64,000 bases of DNA from Ligustrum vulgare (lineage: Eukaryota > Streptophyta > Magnoliopsida > Lamiales > Oleaceae), in assembly GCA_963555705.1 (NCBI GenBank), contig OY743190.1, forward strand, positions 37,678,929-37,742,928. The letters run 5' to 3'. Positions 9,934 to 20,197 of this stretch are shown here, piece after piece. The notes under the pieces are model-generated. The model was given only the letters and a program-made list of their open reading frames with translations, was not told the origin of the DNA and searched no databases. The stretch's first letter is position 1, and each line of letters opens with the position of its first letter. A program made the translations under genes and the position numbers.

Positions 9934-10175
9934 CTGTCAAACTCAGCCCGGCCGGTCGACCCGGGCCAAAACTCGGGCCGGGTCACGTTAAAAACCTAGT
10001 CGGGTCAAACCCGATCAACGACCTAGGTTTATATTTTTTTTATTTTTTTTGATTTTTTGAATATTTTTTGAATATTAATTGATACCCGGGTCGACCCCGA
10101 GTCGACTTCGGGTTGACCTTCTGAACATTGACCCTCGGCCGACTCGATGCTCGGGCCGGGTCTAAAAACATTGGA
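9934..10175. mobile_element. GC-rich palindromic MITE-like element
   Basis: The ends are inverted (CCAATGCTGTCAAACTC at the left, AAAAACATTGG at the right). Just inside are mirrored CCCGG/CGGGCCGGG blocks flanking an AT-rich centre. The sequence contrasts sharply with the AT-rich surroundings. A clear target duplication was not seen, so the superfamily stays open. Confidence 0.5.
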
Positions 10176-10600
10176 AAAAACAATGAAAGTGAAGTCAAAA
10201 TCAAGCAATTGGATGATAAAAATGTCAAAGTGTGCAAATAAAAAATGGATGAAGTAGATCAAGGGCTCAATTGAAAGAATACTCAAAGAAGAAATCAAAT
10301 TTGGAAGAAATCAGAAGTTCGGAGGCTAAATTACAACAATCGAAAGTTGAAGGACCTGATATGCAATAAAACCATGAGGACCAACTTAAAGCACTTCAAA
10401 AGATGAAAATTGCACTCTAGTCGGATAACCATACGATCGCATGGAATTATAATGGCGCAATCGCATGACCTGTTAAAAAATGGTCAGAATGGTTTTTCGG
10501 AAGCCTGAGCGATCGTATGGATTTGTACCATTAATAATTGCACTCTAGTCGGATAAACATTTAGTAATTGAATGTTGCCTTTGATCCATATATTTGAGAT
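10176..10600 (+). repeat. LTR fragment related to 54600-55200 (inverse orientation)
   Basis: The segment shares with the reverse strand of 54600-55200 the phrases GAGGACCAACTT and AAAATTGCACT, and clusters of CGATCGCATGG-like palindromic motifs (10430-10515). A 20-base phrase, GCACTCTAGTCGGATAAMCAT, occurs twice (about 10411 and 10542), flanking the palindrome cluster. No coding sequence is present. Confidence 0.45.
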
Positions 10601-10614
10601 TTATCCCATTTTAC

Positions 10615-10790
10615 AACGTTTATTGAATGTTGCTAAAAGCTCAATATTTTGCAACACTCAAATTAAGTTTTTGCAACGTTGCAGCTTTTGCAACATTTAA
10701 AAAACGCTGCAAAAGCTCAAAGTTTTTGCAGCGTTTTTTAGAGTTGCAAAAGCTAATATTTGAAAAACATTGCAAAATACATGTACAATC
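10615..10790. repeat. Subterminal-repeat-like cluster (CACTA-type pattern)
   Basis: Short motifs of the type TTTTGCAACGTTGCAGC and GCTGCAAAAGCTC recur in both orientations within 170 bp. Such clusters occur near the ends of CACTA elements. No CACTA terminus was found beside it. Confidence 0.35.
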
Positions 10791-11822
10791 TGGTCGAGCC
10801 CGTTTAATAACCCGACTGGCCCATTTAAGCCCCATCCCAATTAAAATCCGTACCCAACCCACACTTCTCTCACAACACCTCATCTTCATCCTGCCTCATC
10901 CGCATTTGGCTTGTCTTCATCGCGACTTCTTCTTCATCGCCACATCTGACTTCAATCCCAACTCCAAACCGCCTCAACATAGAGCCCCCGACCCTACCCG
11001 CAAGCTTAATCTTCCTGCTGATTGGTCCCTACTCTGCTGGGAGATTCACCCGACCATTTCATGCGAAATAGGCCCTTGCACTGTCGCCCGCCGGACGCTC
11101 AAGCCATTTCCGGCGACACCGACACTGAGGTGACGCTCTGTCCTTCTTCCACTGACTTCAACTCTCCAACGATCATTTCCGTCTGCCACTGACGCTGGAG
11201 GGTTTTTTTTTTTTTTGAGTTTATTGGTTAATGATTATTTATGTTTGATTTATGAAAATGCTAGGTTTAAGTCTTGATTTATGAAAATGCTAGGTTTGAG
11301 TTTGAATTTGGTAATATACTACACCGAGGCCTACAAATCCTAGGCGGGGTTGGATAAACTTGTAGTATACTTTTTCCCTGGTTGAAGTCAGCATCATTTT
11401 TTTTTTCCAGTAATCGGGCTTTGGTAAACAAGTAGGCTAAGATTATCCATAAAAACATGTGGTTTTTGAACTTATTGAGATAGCCAAGAACTCAGCTATT
11501 TGGGTATTGCTAATCATTAGGAAGAGCATGTTGGGTACTGATAACTAAAAATCACACATAATTAGTTCAAACTGGGAGAAAAAATCAATAAGAAAAGTTT
11601 TATCTGACATACCAGCAATGGTTTTCTGATAGGTGATGCGATAAAGACCATTAGAGATCGGAATACCTTTTAGTACAAAGTTCCTAGCTTTATAGCTTCA
11701 AATTTGATTTTGCAGAAGTAATTGAATCAAGAGTATTAAAGGAATTTGAATCACGAATATAAAAGACTTTTTGCAGACTAGGAATTAAACCTTAAAATTA
11801 GCACCTTTGCCAGATAATTTTT
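10791..11822. other. No gene recognised; GC-richer block then AT-rich sequence
   Basis: 10791-11200 is richer in C and G and has an open plus frame (10627-11133) of low-complexity character. It could be a fragment of host sequence carried by a transposon, but no protein was recognised. 11201-11822 holds a short direct duplication (TGATTTATGAAAATGCTAGG at about 11246 and 11276), and its last 9 bases are the target duplication of the next element. Confidence 0.35.
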
Positions 11823-12030
11823 GGAAAAATTACATAAAACCTTGTATTTCAAATATGCAATTCAAAAATCATGTGAAGGAATTTTTTTTCAAATTTAATG
11901 TGCTAATTCATTTAATTAGGTGTTTAATAATTAAAAATAAATATAATAATATATATAAGACAAACATAATCATCTACTATATATTATATTAAAACTAATA
12001 TAATATTAAATCAAAAATTCAAATTTTGAA
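11823..12030 (+). repeat. AT-rich outer end of the left foldback arm
   Basis: Shares AATATAATATTAAAT-type phrases and GTGTTTAATAATT-like phrases with the reverse strand of 19500-19695. The similarity is imperfect, which suggests an old element or rapid divergence. Confidence 0.55.
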
Positions 12031-13080
12031 GTCACAACCTCCCACCACCCCGCCCATGCCCCAACCACCACCCACCCACCCCATCCACCCACCCACCTAC
12101 CCACCCCACCCCACACAAAAATAATTTTTATTTTTTTTCCTTTCGATGTTTTCCTATCATTCCCCACCCCACCCCAACTCCACTCGACCCTACCCCACAT
12201 AATCACAAAGTGACAAATTGATCTCACCCTAGTCACATTCCACGACCCCACCCACCTTGCCCACCCACCCATATCCTACCCACCCCAAAAATAAGTTTAT
12301 TTTCATTTTCTCTCGATGTTTTTCTACACTTCCCCATCCCACCCATCCATCCATCCACCCACCCCAATCCAACCCCACTCGACCCTACCCCACCCATCTC
12401 ATCGTAAAGTGACAAATTGATCTCACCCTACCACATCCCCAGACCCACCCACCCACCCACACCATCTCACCACCCATTTCCTACCCAACCCCAAAAATAA
12501 GTTTATATTTGTTTTCTCTCGATGTTTTCCTACACTTCCCATCCAACCCCACCCCACCCCACCCCAACCCAACCCCAATTGATCCCATCATATCTCATTA
12601 CAAAGTGACAAATTTTTATTTTTTTCCTTTCGATATTTTCCTATCATTCCCCATCCCACCCCACCCCACTCCACCCGTCCCACCTCACCACCCATATCCT
12701 ACCCCACCCCCAAAAATAAGTTTATTTTTATTTTCTCTCGATGTTTTCCTATATTTCCCCACCCAACCTCACTCGACCCTACCCTATCCCACCTCATTGC
12801 AAAGTGACAAATGGATCTCACCCTAACCACATCCTCCGACCTCACCCACCCATATCCTACCCCATCCCAAAAAATAAGTTTATTTTTATATTCTCCTGAT
12901 GTTTTCCTACACTTCCCCATCCCATCCCACCCCACCCCACCCCACCCCACTCCAACCCAACCCCATTCCATTCCACTCCACTCCACTCTACCCCACCCTA
13001 TCGCAAAGTGACAAATTGATCATATCCCATCCACAGACCAGGACACACCCCTCCGTCTCGCACCCACCCTACCCCACCCC
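12031..13080 (+). repeat. CCACCC-rich array with ~200-bp higher-order period
   Basis: The anchor AAAGTGACAAAT recurs at about 12207, 12406, 12602, 12801 and 13005 (spacings 196-204). Between anchors are CCCCACCC runs and an AAAATAAGTTTATTTT plus CTCTCGATGTTTTCC block. The long open frames on both strands are products of this composition. Confidence 0.8.
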
Positions 13081-13637
13081 ACCGAGAAAATGACTTTTTT
13101 CCTTCTACTTTTCCACCTACCCCCACCCAACCCGACACCATCCCACCCCATCCCCAAAAATGATTTTTTCCTTCTACTTTACCACGCCCCCACCCCAACA
13201 CCACCCTACCCACCCCACCCCACAAAATTAGTTTTTTTATCTCTCCATGTTTTCCCACCCTACCCCGCCACCCACCCCACCCAAAAATAATTTTTTCTTC
13301 TAATTTTTCACACCCACCCTGACCCTACCAGCTACCAACCAACCAATCGACCCCACCCCACTCGAAAATGATTTTTTCTTCCACTTTTTCACACCCCACC
13401 CATACCCTACCCTTGCATCCACCCCACCCCACCCCACCATACCCACCCACCCCATTCCTACCCACCCCCCAAAAATGATTTTTTTCTTTAATTTTTCACA
13501 CCCCCACCCACCTCGCTCCCGACCCTACCTCGCCACCCACCCAACTAACTGACCTCACTCAAAAATTAGTTTTTCTACTTTTTCACACCCCATCCTGACC
13601 CTATGCACGTCACCCAACAACTCCACCACTACCCACC
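13081..13637 (+). repeat. CCACCC-rich array, shorter AAAAATGATTTTTTC-anchored units
   Basis: Anchors at about 13155, 13284, 13364 and 13474 are separated by C-rich runs of 80-130 bp. The array continues, in the same strand sense, at 16460-16650 on the other side of the inserted solo LTR. It is mirrored by the G-rich array at 18090-19480. Confidence 0.8.
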
Positions 13638-14439
13638 TGTAACACCCCAGGTTTAAAATCTAAAACCTAGGCGTGTTAACTTCCATTCACATTATATGCG
13701 GAAATAATTGTTTAAAACACTTAAACGTTTCATTTACTATTATAAAAATTTTACAAAAATTTCGGCAGAGTCTCCTCTATAACTTGGACATAGCCAACCT
13801 GTAGAGGGACATCACACCTACAATATATAAACAATTCTCAACCCATTTAAATCCAACATTCAACATCCAACCAAAATTCCAAAATTTAACTCCAACATTA
13901 ATTCCCAAACTCCTCAATACAAAATTTTAACTCAATAAACTACAATTCAGAGAAATAAGTGATAATATAAAATAAACTAGAAGTATCATAACTTATTTAA
14001 ACTAATTCCAACCAAAACCATTTAAATAATGAAAGATTAAAGAATACCCAATGAAAACTTATGAAAATTCCTTAATTAAATTTTAAATAATTCAAGTCGG
14101 TACTGTCTGAGCCTGTCGCCACGTGCTCTCCTCTAATCATCTAACTTTCATCACCTGAAATATGGGGGAGGGATTGGGGTGAGCTAAAGCTCAGTAAGTA
14201 AACTTTATGCATGAATGCATGATTATGACATGAAATGCTTTAAACTTTGAAATATGTATCCCCATTCACTTTAACCTTTCAAAACTTTCAACATTTCGAA
14301 CTTTCACTTAACATTTCAAAACTTTCACTTAACATTTCAAACTTTCACTTCATTCTATCGTGAGCTCACTTGATGTAACTTCTAGTCAATCAGATAACAG
14401 TGGGCAATTCTTATTTGGAACCAGATTAACTTTCACATT

Positions 14440-14600
14440 TCCACTGCAAAGCGGCTCATTCACTTCATTCCACCACAAAGCGGCTCATTACATTCATTCC
14501 ACCGCAAAGCGGCTCATTCACTTCATTCCATCCCAAAGCGGCTCATTACATTCGGGTACGCCGGTCCCCCGCGCCCCATTTTCCACTCGCATCTTTCATG
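14440..14600 (-). repeat. AAAGCGG short repeats inside the solo LTR
   Basis: Four copies of a CCACAAAGCGGCTCATT(A/C)-type unit, 33-35 bases apart, precede a GGTACGCCGGTCCCCCGCG block. The same arrangement appears at 55995-56140 and 63210-63360 in the related LTRs. Confidence 0.7.
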
Positions 14601-15769
14601 ACATAGAAGTACACCCATTCTTTCAAAAACTTGGGATACATAATTTTTGACAAAAATTGCACTTTGACACATTCCTTTCATTAAAACATTTGACTTTCCC
14701 ATTTCGATGCCAATGCATGCTTGATGATGCAATGACATGTAACATGCATGCTTGAACATTTCCTTAACTACACATAATTGCATATGGTAGACCAAAAGCA
14801 TTAAAATTTCGTAATTAACACGAATGTCAATTAAGCACATTAATTCCACATTAACATTCAACTTTGATGAAAGTAGGGGGAAGTTTACTTACTTGACATC
14901 CTTAGTATTTACCGTTATCTGGATTTGCAAGTGGAGGAGCATCGGCTTCCCATGACGTCAATGTACCAAAAGTCCTAATTATTTCCATTCGTCAAAATGT
15001 ATAACTTTCAGTTCACAAACACATTCATTATTCATTTTAATACTAATCAAACATTAACCGAGATTAAAACTTCAATTTAACCCAAGCGTGACTTTACATT
15101 AACACTAAAAGCACATAAAACCAGTTAAAAGACCTTTCATACTCCCAATTCTCAAAACATTACATTTTAAATCCTTAAAAAACATAGGAATGTAAGATTA
15201 TAATTAATGTCTCAATTTAAAATAAAATCAATTAAAATAACCTGCATTAATACATTCCAAAAATCTGAAATTCTAACTTTAAGTTCCAAATAAACTCGTA
15301 AACCTAAAAATTACAAATTTCAATCCAAAAGTTAAAATTTAAACAATTAACTAATCTCATAAATTCGAAATCCTCAAATTTACCCAAAATAACATAAGCT
15401 TAATTAAATTAACTCAATTTAAACAAGGTAATTTTCACAAATTCTAATTATGAAAAATTATCACTATAATTCAAACTTTAACCTAGTTAACTAAGCCGCG
15501 ACATTATCATTACATACTTAAATAAACACACACATTGTCCAACATCTCAAATTAGCAACTTAAAATTTCGAAAATCTGAACAAACCCATGATCTGAAATT
15601 AATACCTAAGGATGATATTTACATCAATACATACGTAGACATTACCCAATTCTCCAAATTTAACAATTATAATTCGAAAATGCAAATAACTTAAATCTGA
15701 AAATCTGAAAAATCTCTACATATGTACACACACTCAACATATATACACATATATACACACATCAATAAA

Positions 15770-15816
15770 TACATATACATATACATATACATACATTTGT
15801 GTGTGTGTGTGTGAAA
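15770..15816. repeat. Microsatellite (CATATA)n/(TG)n
   Basis: A run of ACATAT units passes directly into a TG run of about eight units, within the solo LTR. Confidence 0.85.
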
Positions 15817-15829
15817 GTGTGTGTCTGCG

Positions 15830-16075
15830 CATTGTGTGGCAGCGGTGAAGGGGCGAAATATGGCCTCACCGAGGGCAGGGAAGTGGTGGGGCCGAGGTTG
15901 TGGTCGCCGACGGTGTGGTGGTTGACGGCGAGCGGGCGTGAGCCGAGAGGGAGACACGAGACTGAGAGAGAAAGAGGCAAGGGATGCGAAGAGAGGGAGA
16001 GACGGGAATGAAGAGAGAGAGGCGAGCCGAGAGTAAGAGTCGAAGTGAGCTCGGTTTGGTGGAGAGGAAATTAGG
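15830..16075 (-). promoter_or_regulatory. GC-rich, purine-asymmetric island in the solo LTR
   Basis: A block of about 245 bp, GC-rich then GA-rich on the plus strand (so CT-rich on the coding strand), within an AT-rich LTR. The corresponding place in the related LTR (61530-61790) has the same CT-rich then GC-rich layout, like a plant transcription leader. It probably marks the promoter/leader region of this LTR family. Open frames here are compositional. Confidence 0.45.
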
Positions 16076-16464
16076 TTAGATTTCAAATTTCGTTAATTGC
16101 AACTCAGTCCCTCAATTCTCCTCTTTTGTGTAATAAAATCACAACTTTCAAATAAATTTCAAAGTGCCACCAAACTTCTCCCAAATTTCAATTTAATGCA
16201 ATATAGGTAGCTTACTACTCAATTAAAATAGAAATTGACAAGTAATAATTTAAAATGCACAATTAGACATAAAGTTGCAAGTAAAAAAAATTATAATTTT
16301 CTAATTGGCACATTGAGCGAGACGGCGCCCAAGTCCTTCCACTGCAAAATAATTCGAATTATAGACGTTAAATATCACAATTTTATAATTTATAATCACA
16401 GTAACATAAATATTGAGTGAAATTTAAAATTGCACGTACAATTGAAAAGCGATCTTTCACCACC

Positions 16465-16655
16465 ACACCCAAAAATGATTTTTTTTTCTTTTCCACACCT
16501 CGTCTCGACTCTATAGCCATCACCCACCAACCCCACCTCTACCCAAAAATGATTTTTCTTCTTCTAATTTTTCACACCTCGTTCCTACCCCGCCACCCAC
16601 CCAACAAACCGACCCACACAAAAATGATTTTTTTCTTATACTTTTCCTCGTTCAA
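16465..16655 (+). repeat. Continuation of CCACCC array right of the solo LTR
   Basis: Resumes the AAAAATGATTTTT-anchored C-rich units (anchors at about 16470, 16541 and 16620) that were cut at 13637. Confidence 0.75.
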
Positions 16656-17174
16656 TGGTCACAAAAAGTTATAGATGGTCAATATCTTTAATATAATTGG
16701 TCACGATCATTTATAGTTGGTCACATATTATTTATTTATTGGTCATAACTTACTCTTTTTTTTCATGATTACTTAATATTTTTTGTCACGATTACCTAAT
16801 AATTGGTCACATTCCCTGCTCGTCATAAGTAACACAAAGTCACATTTAGTCGACGTTTTGGTTACACTTACCTAATAATTCGATCACCCCACCCCACCCC
16901 ACCCCCACATGCAATGTCACAATTGGTCACACAATGTCACATTACAAATTTAGTTGAAAAACATCACCCACCTACCTACACATTCCTAAAGTCACAGTTG
17001 GTCATACAAGGTCATAGTTTGATCACACAAGGTCATAGGTTGGTCACACGAGGTCACAGTTAAATCACAGTTGGTTTAGTTGCAAAATTCGATCACACAA
17101 AGTCACAATTCGATCACATAAAGTCAAAGTCGATCACATGAAGGCACGGTTCGATCACACAAGATCATAGTTTG
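16656..17174 (+). repeat. GGTCAC/GATCACAC array, left inner arm
   Basis: GGTCACA, GATCACACAAGGTCA and related short units repeat roughly every 15-30 bases. Around 17125-17225 they pair with inverse units (GATCATAGTTT against GAACTATGA), which marks the centre of the foldback. Confidence 0.75.
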
Positions 17175-18085
17175 CTAACATGTGACCGAACTATGACATC
17201 GTGTGATTGAACTGTGACCTTGTATGACCGAATTGAGACTTTGTGTGATCGATCTGTGACCTTGTATGTTCAAATCGTGACTTTGTGTGATCAAGTACGG
17301 GATGTGACCAATTATTAGGTAAATGTGACCAAGATATTTACTAATTATGACTTGTGAGAAATGGGGGATGTGACTAAGAAAACTAAAAATACGGAATGTG
17401 GCCAAATATTAGGTAATTGTAACAAAAATGTTTTCTAATTGTGATTGAGGAAACGAGTAAATTATGACCAATAAATAAATAATATGTACCAATTATATGA
17501 TACTTTTGATCAATTATAGGTAAATGTGATCAAAATATTGACTAATTGTGAGTTTGTGCGACTTATGATAAGTGCGAATGTGATCAAGAAAACAATTAAG
17601 TTTTGATCAATCAATAAATAAATTGTGATCAATTATTGATGACTATAACCAATTATTAGGTAATTATGACCAATAAATAAATAATATGTGATTAATTATG
17701 GATGATTGTGGCCAATTATATAGATTGTGACCAACTGTGACTTGATGTGACCATTGGATGAGGACGTGATGTGACTTACAATTGTGTCAAATATAATTAT
17801 GTGTGACGGAACTGTGACTTTGTAAGAACGAAGTGTGACTTTATGTGATTGACCTGTGACCTCGTGTGATCTAACCGTGACCTCTTTTGACCTAATTGTG
17901 ACCTTCGTTTGACCAAACTGCGACTTTGTATGATAGATCTTCGACCTTGTGCGATCAACTGTGAATTTGGAGGGGTAGGGTTTTAAAACTAAATTTATAA
18001 TTGTGACTCTGTGTGACCTTGTGTGAATTAACTGCGATCTCGTGTCAACTTGCGTGACTGACTGTGACTTTGGGAGTGGGGTAGA
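17175..18085 (-). repeat. TGTGACC/TGTGATC array, right inner arm
   Basis: Inverse-orientation counterpart of the preceding array, longer (about 910 against 520 bp). Motifs such as GAACTGTGACTTTGT and AATTATTAGGTAA occur in both arms in opposite strand sense. Confidence 0.75.
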
Positions 18086-19490
18086 GGTCAAGTGGGGTTA
18101 GAAAAAGTAGAAGAAATCATTTTTTGTCGTGAGGTAGGGTCGGGGTTGGAAAAGTAGAAGAAAAAATCAATTTTTTGGGGTGGGTGGGGGTAGGGTGGGT
18201 GGGTTGGGGTGGGAAAAAGTAGAAGAAAAAAAATCATTTTTTGGAGTTGGGTGGGTGGGTGGGTGGGTAGGGTGGGGTCGAGGTCGGGTTGGGGATTAAA
18301 AAGTAGAATAAAAAAATTATTTTTTGGGTGGGTGGGTGGGTGCGTGGGTGGGTGGGGTGGGGTAGGGTGGATTGAGATGGGGTTGTTGTGGTGAAGTGTG
18401 AAAAATAGAAGAAAAATAATTTTTGCATTGGGTATGGTGGGTGGCGGGGTGCGGTGGGGTGGAGCGGTTGGGGGGAAGTGTGAAAAAATAAAAGAAAAAC
18501 ATTCTTGGGTGGGTTGGGGGTGGTTTGGTGGGGTGTAAAAAATAGAAAAAAAAATCATTTTTGGATGGGGGTAGGGTGGGTAGGGTGAGGTGGGATATGA
18601 TGGAGCGGTTGAGATGCAGTGTGAAAAATAGAAGAAAAATCATTTTTGGGTGGGGAGGGTTGTGGTGGGGTTGGTGGGATGGGATGCGGTTGTTAGGGTG
18701 GAGTGTGAAAATATAGAAGAAAAATCATATTTGGATGGGGTAGGATGGGGTGAGGGTGGGTGGGAGGTGAGGTAGGGTCGGGGCAAGGTGGGTGGGGGTG
18801 TGGAAAATTATGAGAAAAAAATTAATTTTGGGTGGGGTGGGGTGGGGTGGGGTGGGGTTGGGTGGCGGGGTAGGGTCTTGGCGAGTCGTGGAAAAGTAGT
18901 GGAAAAAAATCATTTTAGATGAGGTGGGTTGGGGTAGGATCTAGGGCGAGGTTGGTGGGAAAATCGAAAATTAGAAGAAAAAAATTAATTTTGAGTAGGG
19001 TTGGGGTAGGTGGCAGGGTAGGATAGGGTAGGGTCTGGGCGAGTTGTGGAAAAGTAGTAGAAAAAAATCATTTTGGGCGAGGTGGGGTGGGGTCGCGTGG
19101 GGAAGGGTGGAAAAATATCTCAAAAAAAAAAAAAAAAAAAAAAACTTATTTTTGGAGTGGGGTGTGGTGAGAGGGGTGGGCGTGATGGGTTGGGTGGGTG
19201 GGTGGGTTTGGGTTGGGTTGGGGTTGGGGAGGAGTAGGGTGGGTGAGATGAAAAAAATAAAAGTAAAATCATTCTTGTGATGTGGTGTGGTGGGATGGGA
19301 TGGTGGGTGGGTGAGTGAGTGGGGATGGGGTGGTTGGGTGGGTGGAGTTGGATTGGGTTGGGGAGGAGTGGGGGTGGGGGTGGGTAAGGTGGTGTTGGGG
19401 GTGAGTGTGGAAAAGTAGAAGGAAAAAAGTTATTTTATGAGTTGGGGTGGGGTAGGGTAGGGTGGGTGGGGTGGGATGAGTGCAGAGTTG
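18086..19490 (-). repeat. G-rich array of the right foldback arm
   Basis: GGGTGGGTGGGG runs alternate with AGTAGAAGAAAAAATCATTTT anchors. These are the inverse of the left-arm anchors. One AAACTTATTTTTGG piece (19142) matches the AAAATAAGTTT block of the outer left arm. The array is strongly purine-asymmetric. A run of 23 A lies at 19121-19143. Confidence 0.8.
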
Positions 19491-19695
19491 GGTTGGAATT
19501 GAGTGGTTGTGAATTATATATTGTTTTGATTTTATTATTTAATATTATATAAGTTTTAATTTAATATATAAATAATTATTATTATAATATTGTATTAATT
19601 AATTAACTAATTAACACCTGATTTTTTAATTTTTTTTTTAAGTTTGTTATGTTTAAAAAGTGAACGTTTTAGTTGTATAGTTATGTATTTTTTCC
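19491..19695 (-). repeat. AT-rich outer end of the right foldback arm
   Basis: Inverse counterpart of 11823-12030, ending TGTATTTTTTCC and followed by the ATAATTTTT duplication. Confidence 0.55.
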
Positions 19696-19704
19696 ATAAT
19701 TTTT

Positions 19705-20197
19705 GGTAATGTATGTTAACCAAGAAACCTTTATACGACCTTGAGCGAACCAAATAATAAGAATTTCACATGAAAGACAATAATATCAGTGTGAGTGTAA
19801 ATCTTGAAAACCACAAAGGAAAAAAGTTAATCAATAAGAAATCAATCAAAAGTAAAAATATTTGAAGAATCTAAATCCAGTAAGCAATTCAATTGACGAA
19901 CTCCTTCGAAGATGAAGTTTGAGGTTCAAATTCTTTCCCCAATTACCAAAACATCAAAAATAATGGCCAAAGACTACTCCTTAGATCTCGAAGTGAATTA
20001 CATTAGTCTTTTACCCGCCTCTGTAATTGGGTTACCTAATTGTGGACATTTGTTAATAATCACAATTCTGTGTCATCGGCTATGGGCTTGCAAAGTACAT
20101 TAAAGCAACCCGTTTAATTGTCATTACCCCTAAGGTTTCTTTGGGACCAAATTTCCCAGCATTTGTGTGTGATGTTTATATTATTGGGTTCCTATAA
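19705..20197. other. Flank between the foldback MULE and the Ty3/gypsy element, nothing firmly identified
   Basis: A 63-codon open stretch at 19912-20103 has ordinary composition but no recognised domain. The last five bases, TATAA, are the left target duplication of the next element (TATAC on the right). The region may belong to the same Helitron as 27266-29867, interrupted by the Ty3/gypsy element; this is an inference. Confidence 0.3.

Larger units (their letters stand above)
13638..16459 (-). mobile_element. Solo LTR (2.8 kb), Tekay/Del-like family
   Basis: On the minus strand it begins TGAAAGATC and ends GGGGTGTTACA. A perfect 5-bp target duplication, CCACC, lies at 13633-13637 and 16460-16464. 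It matches the 3' LTR at 61142 onward along its length by eye: the fourfold AAAGCGG cluster (14440-14545), the GGGTACGCCGG block (14553), the GGAAGTTTACTTACTTGACA segment (about 14880) and the block near 16305-16365. No internal domain is present, so it is the product of LTR-LTR recombination. Confidence 0.85.
11823..19695. mobile_element. Giant foldback Mutator-like element with satellite-array arms
   Basis: The ends are inverted (left GGAAAAATTACATAA, right read in reverse GGAAAAAATACATAA). They are flanked by a perfect 9-bp direct repeat, ATAATTTTT, at 11814-11822 and 19696-19704. Moving inward from both ends, the order is mirrored: about 200 bp of AT-rich sequence, a CCACCC-type array, then a GTCAC-type array, meeting near 17175. 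No transposase is present. Without the solo LTR inserted in the left arm it is about 5.0 kb. The 9-bp duplication indicates the Mutator superfamily; the weak point is that the duplicated bases are simple AT sequence. Confidence 0.72.

Noticed and set aside
11972..12012. ATCTACTATATATTATATTAAAAC, resembling a Helitron 5' end
   Set aside because: The stretch is part of the AT-rich foldback end and is mirrored at 19500-19560. A Helitron start is not needed to explain it, and no matching terminus follows.
12006..13290. Open frames rich in Pro/His/Thr (plus) or Gly/Trp/Val (minus)
   Set aside because: They are translations of CCACCC/GGGTGG satellite DNA.
15691..16086. 131-codon minus frame in the solo LTR
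   Set aside because: Overlaps a microsatellite and the GC/CT-rich island. It has low-complexity Ser/Pro/His composition, and the related LTR at 61486-61791 has no corresponding protein.
18088..18643. 156-codon minus frame in the G-rich array
   Set aside because: Low-complexity translation of tandem satellite repeats within the foldback arm; not a gene.
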